Of a stretch of DNA of 64,000 nucleotides, positions 26,001-38,000 are shown one piece after another; position 1 is the first letter of the stretch, and every line of letters begins with the position of its first letter. The position numbers and the translations under genes were made by a program. The DNA lies in assembly GCA_963920635.1 (NCBI GenBank), contig OY987303.1, forward strand, positions 56,239,778 through 56,303,777, given 5' to 3'. Source of the stretch: Pseudeuparius sepicola. Its lineage: Eukaryota > Arthropoda > Insecta > Coleoptera > Anthribidae. Below the pieces are notes generated by a model. That model saw nothing but the letters and a program-made list of their open reading frames with translations, was not told the origin of the DNA and ran no database searches.

Positions 26001-29000
26001 AAATTTTATGATAGGCCAATGGATCAAGCACAGGACAGCGTTGTGGCAGAGTTCCAACTTCTGGGTTCGCTTTCCGGGGTTCAGAAGATTGCTTTTAAAG
26101 GAGGACGTGTGGAGAAGGACCTGTTGCATGCGGCTGGATATGGACATCTTGGATACAATATCGAGAATATGGGGTGTCCAAAGTTTGACGTTCTGGTAAA
26201 AAAGCATCCCGTTTTTTACGAAAGGGTGCGAGGAAGGCAGTGCGACAGACACATCGAGAGGAATGGAAAACCGCTACACTGCCCTCGGGTGGAGCTGACG
26301 TTTTTTGCCGAGTATGTGCGAAGGTATGGTTATTGTGAAGCTTTGTAAATACTATGTAGGTTTTTAGTGAATTTTATTGTCATTTCTGTATCAGTAATAA
26401 TTGTATTAAGACATTTTTTAGTAACAAAACTTTAAGAACGTTAAAGTAGATTTTTTCTTACAAATATGTCTAACAGTTTTCAATATACAGCGAATCAATT
26501 TTTCAAGTATTTTTAGAAAATCACTTACGCACCGGCCTATTGAGTTTCAAACTGTACAAAAAGGTTTTCTAGATTAAAAAAAAATCACGTCCTGGGAATT
26601 AAAACTATTTTTTTATGTTGGTTTACGTCAAAATGTCATTATTAGAAAGCCTAGAACTACTTTGATTTTCTTCTGCTAAAAATAAAAATTCAGGAAACTG
26701 AATTTTTCAAAACTGTACATTTCTCGAAAGAGTCAAGAATGTTTTTTAGAATTTATTGAGAAATTTAGCGAAAACAAAAAAATATTAATTTTTCAGCAGG
26801 TACTTTGATTTTTTCTTGCTAAAAAATTGCACCTATTGAGTTTTTAAACTTTCCTTAATAACATTTTGCCGTAAAGTGTACAAAAAGGTTTTCTAGATTC
26901 AAAAAATCACGTCCTGGGAATTAAAACTATTTTTTATGTAGGTTTACTTCAAAATGTCATTATCTAAAGCCTAGAACTACTTTGATTTTCTTCTGCTAAA
27001 AATAAAAATTCAGGAAACTGAATTTTTCAAAACTGTACATTTTTCAAAAAAGTCAAGAATGTTTTTTAGAATTTATTGAGAAATTTAGCGAAAACAAAAA
27101 ATATTAATTTTCCAGCAGGTACTTTGATTTTCCCTTGCTAAAAAATTAATCGCACGAAATGAACTTTTCGAAAAAAGTCAAGAATGTTTTTTTAGAATTT
27201 ATTGAGAAATTTTGAAGACAAAAAATATTATTTTTGAAGACAAAAAAAATATATCATTTTTCCAGCAGGCACCATTTTGTTATTAAAAAATATGATTGTT
27301 GATCTCAGTCTTAAGAAAAGTTGTTAGGAATTAAAAACTGCTGTGCAAAATGTCTAAAGCCTAGACCCACTTTGAGTTTCATCTGCTAAAAATTAAAACG
27401 CACTGAATGTTTTTCAAAACGGTACATTTTCAAAAGAGTAAAGAATGTTTTTTTAGTGAAGCCAAAAAATATTACTTTTCCAGCGGGTATTATTTTGTTA
27501 TTAAAAAATATAATCCTAAACTGGCTTCCTTTAGGAAAAGAAAACTTGAAGCAATTGTCGCTCTACGTCTCTACTTTTACGTTTTCTATTGTTTTGTTAC
27601 TAAATGTTGGACCACCCTGTATAAATCAGTACAATCGATGTAAAATTAATGTAAAAATTATTACCTATTTGCATTCTCGTTTTAAATTGTATATAAGTGT
27701 AGATAAATAATTATGTTTTATAAGAAAAATCTACTTATTTTAAGTTTTGGTAATAAAAGTTGAATCATGCTATACATTATATTCAAATAAATATAAAAAT
27801 TGCTACAATTACCTTTATGTCTTGTATTTACAACGTTGTTTTAAATTGTATAAATTTGAAAAATCAAATAAAACATATGAACTTTTGTTGTGTTAATTCC
27901 TTCTCGCCTCAGTATTGGAGACGGGGAGGAGTCTGATCTGGCAACACCGAGAGGCGTGAAGAGCGTTGGTTGAAGATGCAAAGTGGAAGCCATATTGTAT
28001 GCCAATACTGCCAACTTAAATTTTTAAACTTAAAACTTTCCCGCCGTTATAAAATCTGATCAATAGTGCAGATATTCTTATGTTGATAACATTTTTGCAA
28101 TTTGGATAATTACAGTGGTGTAACCTGTGCAAATCAAGTGGAAACCGTATTAGACGTCAATATTACCAACTTAAATTTTAAATTCTCCGAATATCATAGT
28201 TTTCCCACTATTTTAAAATCTGTAGTGCAGACAACTTCGAATTCGATCAATTCAAGTGATGGTCAGAAAATGCCGATTATTTAAAAATATCTACAAATAC
28301 TGGGTGTTCGAAAAATAAACGGAGATATTTTAGAGGGTGATTCCTTGTTAAAAAATATGAAAAAAAAAAATCTATAAATATGGGTCCGCAAATGTAGAGT
28401 TTTCAAGTTACAGGATGTTAAATTTAAAAAATTATTAATATCTTAAAAAATATCAATTCTGTTGAAATTTGGCAATGTTTGTTGTATTAAGAGTCTAATT
28501 TAGTCAAATATGTTGATTAAAATTATTAAGTCCAGTGGCGTCCCGGGGAGCACCTTAGCGAATATTATTGGGAGAAAAAAAATGTACGCCACTGCCGTTT
28601 TTGTAACTTTAATATTTGTTCATATTTTTAACAAGGAATCACCCTCTAAAATATCTCCGTCTATTTGTCGAACACCAATATCTAGAAATTAACTTAGTGC
28701 TGTGCAAATATGAATTATGAAAATGCTAAGACTATTTTTTCAATTCTCGATAATCTATAACAAATCGCAGAAGTCTGCGTTATTACTCTTAATTAGAAAG
28801 TTCCCTCAGGTTGACACTTATTCACAGCATTTCTCTGTCGGTGTGCGACGCATCATTGTCGGATTGCTCTTTCTTATAGCAGAACATATAAAACAACCAG
28901 CAGTTGATCATATTGGGGGAACAGAAGTCAGCCATATTGGGGGAATAGAAGTCGGCCATATTGGGGAGATAGAAGTCAGAGGCGTATCCGAGAAAATCAA

Positions 29001-32000
29001 TTCAGAAATACAGAGTAGTATTAGTAAATAGTGTGTGGTAAGCACAAGCAGCTTTGACTCCTTCCTGAGATTCTTTATTTAAGATACTAGCACAATTTAC
29101 AAAAATGCACATTCCACGGCACGGTAATATCTCTCATACAACCAAATAAGAACTGCTCAAACGCTCCGACACTGCATCCATTTGACAGAATCTATTCCCA
29201 AATGGCGGCTGCGCGAACAGGTGCGCAGAATTTTCCCGCCATGGGAAGTAATACTGCTGGTTGTTTTATATACTCTGCTTATAGTATATAGGTTGCGGTG
29301 CCGCAGATGCTTGACATACTGCTTCAGTGCTTCGCTGCAAGATGATTGTAGAAAGTGAAATATCTGCAGTCAGTGACAAAACTGTCAAAGTTTGTGAGAA
29401 AGCGTTTAATACGCTAAATGGTGGTAGTTCAGCTGTACATTCACAAGTATCGCAACGTTGGCAACAACATTTAAAATTGACAATACGACAACATTACTCA
29501 GCGCAGGATTTGAGTGGGTGTCTGATATCGATGTCACAAAGGTTGCTGATGATGCTGATGATGGATATATTTTAGAAGTTGATTTGTCATATCCTGATCA
29601 TCTTCATAACCTCCATAAAGACCTTCCGTTCGCACCTGAACACTGCAAACCTCCAGGTTCCAAAATAAAAAAGCTCATGACCACTTTCTATGATAAGAAC
29701 AATTATGTGATTCATTATAGAGCGCTTAAGCAAGCTTTACAACATGGCTTAATTTTGAAAAAAGTTAATAGAGTTTTGAAATTTAAACAGTCTACCTGGT
29801 TAGCTCCCTATATACAGCTCAATACTCATTTAAGAACTGTGACAACGTTGGATTTTGAAAAAACTATAATGAAGCTCATGAATAATGCAATCTACGGTAA
29901 AACAATGCAGAACGTTAGAAAGCATAGAATTGTTAAACTATTAAGGAAATGGGATGGTAGATATGGTGCGAAAAATTTTATTTCTAGCCCGCGTTTTAGA
30001 CGTAGTGTAATTTTTGATGAGAACTTAATAAGTGTTGAATTAAATAAGACTAATATTATGTTTGATAAACCTCTGTACGTTGGAATGTCTATCCTAGACA
30101 TATCCAAAACCTGTGTATACGAATTCCACTATGATTTTATGTTGAAAACATTTTCTGATAACTGCTTATTATTATATACTGATACTGATAGTCTAGTGTA
30201 CGAAATACGTTGTGAAAATATGTTCGAAGACGTAATTAAGAAACATATCCATCGGTTTGATACCAGTGACTATCCCGCAGATAATCCATATGGAATTCCA
30301 CTCGTAAATAAGAAAGTGCCCGGCTTAATGAAGGATGAATTAAACGGCAGTGTCTTGACACATTTCATTGGTCTTAGATCTAAAATGTATACTTATAAAG
30401 TTCAAGGAAAAAATATGTGTGTTAAAAAATCAAAAGGTGTCAGGGGTTCCGTTATAGCGAAGCAAATAACATATCAAGACTATTTCGATTGTTTATTTAA
30501 TAAGAGCGAAAAAATTGTAAATCAGCGTTCTATACGTTCATTTGCTCATAATGTTTTTAGCATAAGTCAGACTAGGATTGGTTTAAATCCATTTGATGAT
30601 AAGCGTTTTCTAGTTGATAGTATTTCAACTATCCCTTGGGGTCATAAAGATGTGTGTAAAGTTGATGAATAAAAAAATATATATTTTGCAAATAGTGTTT
30701 TACTCCCCCTTCAACTGAAAATGTATCCACCCCTACTAACGTCCTAGCCACACCCTATCCCCCACTAGCCGCCTCCTTGCGGACGCACCCCTACCATCCC
30801 TAGATTGTATATAACTGAGAAATCCCCATCATTCTTCAGTCTGACAACCCGCAACATCGACAACAGCATCATCATGAACAACCAACCAATCCAGTTTGTG
30901 TCAGATTTGGTTCCCTGCCCATACGTTGCCAACCACATGGTGAAGCGAACTCGACTCCAGAATCACTTGGTGAAGTGCCGCCTCCAGTTGAGTACTGTGC
31001 CTGAAATAAATTGGGGCGAATATTTCAAGACAATCGACAACCAGCCGCCAATTGTCATTGCGAATCCAAGGGTTAGACCAGAATAAAAGTATATTTAAAT
31101 AAAAAACACAATTTGTAATCATTGTTTTATTCCAACCTTCTTCTATACAAGTCTGCTAACAGAAATTGATTATAATAACAGTACAGCTCAAAAATGCAAT
31201 GTGTTTCCATGCTAAACACAGCATTACACATTAAGAATACAATTTCCATTACATTTATGGCATAGTTGCTACGTACTAATAGTTCATTAGCCTTATCTAA
31301 AAAATTGAGGTAAAAATCATATAGTTTAAAATTAAGCAAAAAGTTTATCCTTAAGGTTATATATGGTTCGATATTTAATAGCTCGAAAACCTGCGATATT
31401 GAAAACCATTGGCAAACACCATTTTTTGCAAGCAACACTCGTTGATTTCCATCTGCAGTCAACATTGTTCTTAACATTATATTAGAATCAAATCTGATGA
31501 ACATAGGTGTACCCAGATTGCTGGTGAAGTTGCTCAAATGATTCACTAATTCTTTCCATTCCAAATGATCCAGTGAAATCACATTTCGACGCACTGTTGA
31601 TTGGATATTTACTTGAGGTTTGAAATATCTCATAATACTCAATCCATTAGCAATACTATATGTAGGCATTGTGAAACAAGATGATAAAAGCATAGAATCT
31701 TCGCCAACATTGTTTACTTCTTCTTCATAATCGCTACCACTATCAGTTTCATAGCCGCTGTCAACCATGTTATCGTTTGTAGCACTACACAACGTTTGAC
31801 TCGTCTATCCAAGAATCGTGGGTCTTATCAAACCCTAGCCATCGCACCAATACTCTCCCTCTTTTTCTACGAAGCACTTTTTCAACCAGATAAATATCAG
31901 GATTTGCAGTTTTTTGCAATTCTTCACGGTAAAACCCACCCTTTATAGATCTCCCACTTAAATCTTCTAGAAGATATGTGGGAGGATTGGTTATTTGTAC

Positions 32001-35000
32001 TTTACTTATTTTAAACAATTCTGTAGTCCAATTAGGTGTATATCCTTTAGCAAATATGTGTTTCATTTTACTTATTCTCACAATATCGCCAACCTTCAAT
32101 TTACTACCTTTGAAAATCTTCACGTGACTATACACTTTTTTAAGCAGATATTGTTCATTGGTTTTATTAACTTGGTTGGGTTTCATTTGAATCACTCTAT
32201 GTTTTCTGTTATTATAATCGACAACTAGCGTAGGCAAATAATCATCCCATTTAAATTTACCATTTAGACTAAAATACTTAAATAATCGCTCTTTTAGAGT
32301 TCGTATTACTCTCTCAGCCATGGAGGCTTTCGTGCTGCTAAAGGTGCTGTAATGATTAATTTTGAATTTTCGCATCAAATTTTGAAATCTTGAGTTATAA
32401 AACTCTTTGCCCTGATCAGTTTGCAGGTTGCGAGGCTCTCGACTTCCCGATAGGATGTCAGCGAAGGTGTTGGTAACATCTTCCGCAGACTTGGATTTGA
32501 GCGGTCGACACCAAACAAATTTAGAGAAGCAGTCGATTACGACAAGTATGAATTTGAAACCATGATTGTGACTAGCATACTGATCCAGCTGAGCGAGATC
32601 GGCTTGCCACAAATCGTCTAAACCTTTAATAATAGTTCGACGACGTGGATAATTTTTTCGAGCTGGTTTATGTAATTCCTTAACTACTTGAATTTTTTCT
32701 TTACTGTGCATGACTATGCATCACCATTAAGGATCTCTGCCAGTCTGAGAGACAGTAACGATTGCATACGCTTACCAGTTAATTTTAAATAATAATCTTC
32801 TATAGTTTTAGTCAATTCTCTCAATTCATCAATCTTATCTTGAAAATTTTCGATCATTGTGTTGCGAATATGTAGATCACATTCATCAGTATGCTGTTTA
32901 AGATTTGTGTAAAAATATTGTAATGCATGAATTATCCCTTCATCGATATATTGTTTTGTGCTGGCATCACTACCATCGATCGGGGTCTTAACGTTGCTCA
33001 GTCTACGATTGTTACAATCATAGTTTCCCTCTAGATTCAAATTTAATGTGTAAATAGGTGGACAAGACCTGCCCTTCGGTCTCGAAGCACGTCCGAACTT
33101 GTTTAAGGACATATTTTAACTAACTTGAATGAACTATAAATTATGAGACTTCTCTAAATGTATCTAACAATTTGGGGTTTGGCTGGGCCTGTTCACCAAC
33201 TATTTTCAAATAACACTCTTCAACGATTTTAGCAAATTTTCGTATTTCATCAATCTCCTTTTCCAAAGCATCTTTAACCGTACTCTCAATATAATTATTA
33301 TGTTGTTCGAGAGTCGCGTTAAACGTTTTCAATGTTGCATTGATATTTTCATCGGCATATTGCTTTGTGACGACATCATTGCTGCTAATCGGATAACTAA
33401 CTTTGCACAGTCTGCGGGTTTTGAAATCCCCCTCATAATTCAATGAGTAAGGACTAATCCTAGATCTTGAAACACGTCCGAACTTGTTTAAAGACATCTT
33501 GTAAATAACGTTAGAGAATAATTTTCGCTTCCTTCATCTCATTAATTATGGCGATGATTTCGTTTTCGTGTGAAGTATTTCCGGCATCTTTTGATGCTAT
33601 TAGTAACCTTAACCTGTCTACAAGTTCATTAGGATTATCCCAGAAAACATATTCCACAGGTTTTGTGTTATACTTAAGATGCATGCCAGAACCCTTCGCA
33701 GGCGTGGAGGTAGCCACCGGCCCCTTCATAAGAGGTTTAATAATATTAGAGTACTTAATTTTGTTGCTAGATTTTAATCGTCCCTTTGAAGTAAGGTGAG
33801 CACCAGTGAGATTTAAAATATCTTTGTAACTTTTCAAATCATCCTCAGTACTTTTTGGATTATCATAGAAAATTAGCTGGTAGAGACCATCAGTGCCTGC
33901 GAATCGAGTTTTGTTGATGATTATATCGCCAGACACTTTTTCAAAATCGATTTGTTTATTTCCTAGACTCCATACTGATTTGGTTTTGTCATACTTAGGA
34001 CCATATTTCCAATCGATTTTAGGCGATTTATCCATAAATTCAGTTACGCATGATATAGCCACTTTAGGATATACGTTATCAAAATGGCCGTACACTTTGT
34101 CAATTCCTTTCTCAACATCATTTAAAGTTTCATTCATTTCTCCTAAAAGTGCAATTGGACTTTTCAAAGTGTTGCGCCACTTTTCCATAAATGATTCGAC
34201 TTTCGGTTTTAGTTCCGGTTTTACTTCCGGTTTTAATTCATCCTTAACTTGTAGACTTGCTAGAGAGTTTGTCACAGGTTTGAAAATTTTTTGTAATGTT
34301 TCATCCTCCTCAAATTTACCTATTTTTAAGGCTGTATATTTTTTTCTAATCGTTCGAGCTAGTTCACTGATTTTCTTTGCGCGCTGCGCTTCTTGAATCT
34401 GTTCTTGCATCAACATCTCGATTAATAATAAGCGTATTGTGCTTATCATAACTTTATATACCTATCAAACCCTATTCTATATCGACCCTCATTCATATTG
34501 AAATCTTTAACAATAACCAGAGTTCCAAAATTGGTATCATTCCAGCAGAGTGAGCATAGATTCTTGAAACCTCCGTATGAGATGTCTGGTGACACGTGTT
34601 CGTCATAAATATGTTTAAGGTTTACCTCATCTTGTTTAAATAAAACGATTACATTACAATTGTCTCGTATTAATTGTTTAGGTATTTTTGAATATGTCTG
34701 GCACAGATATGCAACATCTATACTTTTATGGCGACCCATGGAATAAAATTCTCTAATTTTATCCTGTTTGTCACAAGACACGTCATCAAAAATAAAGACT
34801 GAATTTTCTCTAGCCTCCGACGGTGCAATGACGTCATCGTTTGAACTAAATGGAAAATAACCAACACATTTAGCTTTTTTAAGAACATCTTGTAGTAACT
34901 GATATTTAGGTTGGTAAAGGGATTTACTGTAAAGGTAGATGTTCTTAAATTTCAACCCATTCTCGTTGAATATTAAACTAAGTAGACTGTTTGTTTTGCC

Positions 35001-38000
35001 ACAACCGCTAGGACCGCAAAATATAGCTCTAATAGAGTTTGGCAAGAGTACTCCATGTTTAGATTTCTCACTCCGAACAAAATCTAAATTTTCGATTGGT
35101 AGAGATAACTGATGTGGTTCGATGCGCATCTTGTAAACATCTAATAATATATCACGTGCTTGCCTCATATATACATATCAGGATGTAAATAATAAACAGT
35201 TTTTCAATTAAGAATATTTATTTCCTACAGTGATATAGATTAATACATTTTCAAGGGAGGTAAGCTCGAATCTTCTGCTGCACAAGACTTCTGCACAGTG
35301 GACATTTCTCCATGAAGTCTGCACAACTCATACAGCACACCAAATGTCCACATGGAACCATCAAGGCTTCTATGTCTTTGCAGTAGCAAACTTTACATGA
35401 AAACTCGATTGTAGTTTGGGGATTCGTGCTCCGAATGGCTTTTTCGGGTGGAATGTCCACAGGTTTGATTTCCCCCTTAATGAATGAACAATTAGGACTC
35501 CAGCTAGCATGATCTTGCCATGGATCATCATCCTTTTCCCATTTATATCCTTCGATATTGCAAAATGGACACTGGACAACGTCTTCATAATTCGTATAAA
35601 AAAATCCCGCTCGGGCAAGCTTTTCTGGGGATAGGAGGCTTGACCAGTTTTCAAACGTTCTTAGAAGACTCTCGTAATTATACTCCATCTCTCACTCAGT
35701 AATATTCTTACTATTTCAATAAATAATTTTGCTACTAGCAATGAAGAACATATAGTAATGTAGTAAATTAGTGGTACAAATGTGAGGTCTTTTATATGTT
35801 GTTCTTGACTGAGTTCTCTGGGTGTGACCATTGTGGGCGTGGTGGAAGGTGGGATCTCCCTCCACACACTTTCAGCAATCGTATGATTTTGTACGGCTCG
35901 AAGTTTAAATTGTGTAGCATTTTTAGGTAGGCTTGCTACCAAAATTTTTTCAACTACCGTCTTAAATGGGAAACATTTTTTATCCTGGTCGCAAATAGAT
36001 ACCTTAGCATCTTCAGGGTTGTAAATATAGAACACATTATTTATTAGTGAGAACAATATAATGTGACCCAATCTCAGCAACATCTTGATTATAACTGAAA
36101 TGTCTCGATAAATGTTCTTTTATATATGAGGAACTACATTAAATCTCGTACAGTTTCACTTAAAGGTAAATATTCCATTGCGCAGTCATGAATAATTATG
36201 CAGTAGGCTCGAGTTCTATCAGGAAACCCACTGCTGTTTTCTATGTCCAGCTTAACGTCAACTGTGTTTAATTTTATAGATTCACTCCGGCGAGAACAGT
36301 CAATGACAAACAAGGTTGCATTATCTTTGTAATCTGCATAGCTAAGTAGCGGTCGACTCTCCCCCACATTCATATAACTTGAATAAAATTCCACATAACT
36401 GTGATAGGCCTCCAGAAAGTCGTTACCATCAAAATTCAACCTCTGACGTTCGAATGGAAAATATTCACCGTTTACAATTAATCTCACATCTGTCGTATCT
36501 ATGTGATCAAATGCCGTGGGATTTTTTTTTGAATTCTCATTGCGATTAGTCTGAAATCCCACGATGACGTACCGAGGAGTTGACACTGCTGCAGATGACT
36601 TTACAGCCCATATTTCTCTTCGGGAGTTTACAGTAAGATTTGGCAATTCGTGTAACTCCCACTTACGGAACGCAATTATAATTGGACGATCAACTTTTAT
36701 AGATTTAAGGAGATCCAATCTAATCATATCATTCGGCTGAATATGTTTAACTTTTAATTCAATGTTGGAAATTGTTATTTCTGCAGTTATGGCAGGAAGC
36801 GGGGTTGCAGCGTCTTGGGTTAGTAATAAAGCATTGTTATCATTTCGAGCTCGTATTAATCTCACTGTTTGTTTGCCGCAAATTGCCATCTGATAATCGT
36901 TGAATATTCCAAACAGATGTTTTAGCGGTATTCTTACATTGAATGTTCCATCATTGTTGACAGCGAAAGATTTATCGACCCCAGCCCAGCTCGCTGTTGA
37001 CATATATTTTTCGTCACTAGTAGTATAGCAAAGATACGATCTGATTGTGCTTACAATTCCCGGGTTTCTCACTACCTCCACTTCTTTACCATTTAGTTCG
37101 TAAGAAATAGAATCGAAGAGAAATGCCCCCGCATTGTTGGATAGTTTACAATCTCCGGCACCAGTTTTCTTAGTCACTGCACCTTTGACAAAAATTGAAG
37201 CATCGTACATCAATAACCATGCATCACCCTGATTAATGGTTATTTCCACAATATCATTATTCCTGAATGACTTTACAAATGGGTAATAGGTGCGCTTCTC
37301 TAAACGTTGGATAGATTCATCATATTTGGGAGTGCGATGCACATTAAACACTTGAGGTGTTAGGGACATAGCCAAGTGCTTTTAGAAATTGCTGATTTTC
37401 CAACGAGAGCCGACCTGCACCCTTCCGTGAAATCTTTACTAGTGAGTTTTTACAGCGTTGTGATTGTCTTTTATACGGTTGATATCTGTCACCAAAAACC
37501 AAAACCATTTTGTTTCTGATCGAACTCAAAAAATTTTATACACGCTTCAACTCCAACCGCACAATTATTTCCTCACCTCTAAAATTTACAGGGTGAAAGT
37601 TCTGATCGAGAATAGTTAACGTTAAATTATGAATCTCACGATTTGCAACTGGCATATACACCAAATTTTTCGGAGACTCGTCTATGGCGTAACCAGGATC
37701 ACTGCTAACTGCAAACTCGTAAATCGTATGAGTTGGTTGATTTTTATAGTATGCTCCAGATGTTACGTTACAATCTATATGTATAGTTCTGACCTTCACG
37801 ATGTTTACAGATATATCAGAAGTATGCAATTGACCAGACTCTAATAGACTAGGAGAAAACCCTAACACATGAGCAATAGAATCTGTTGGTCGAAAATCTA
37901 CTGTATATTTATCACTGTAAATTTCGCACTGTAAGGTGCTATTATTAGCCTTTATTGAAATTGGATTTTTCTGATCAGATTCCTCTTTTCTTAAAGCGCG

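Noticed and set aside
22704..27621. A single 4.9-kb mariner-type element spanning the array and the Maelstrom-like gene
   Set aside because: The two termini (CAGGGTGGGC and CCACCCTG) match over only about 8 bp, too little to pair them.
28717..29031. 104-codon frame with HIGG-type octapeptide repeats
   Set aside because: It spans the border of an inverted-repeat element and a 24-bp tandem repeat; coding potential is unconvincing.
29327..29575. 82-codon frame overlapping the polymerase fragment
   Set aside because: No polymerase motif or other domain; it does not supply the missing motif A and overlaps in a different frame.
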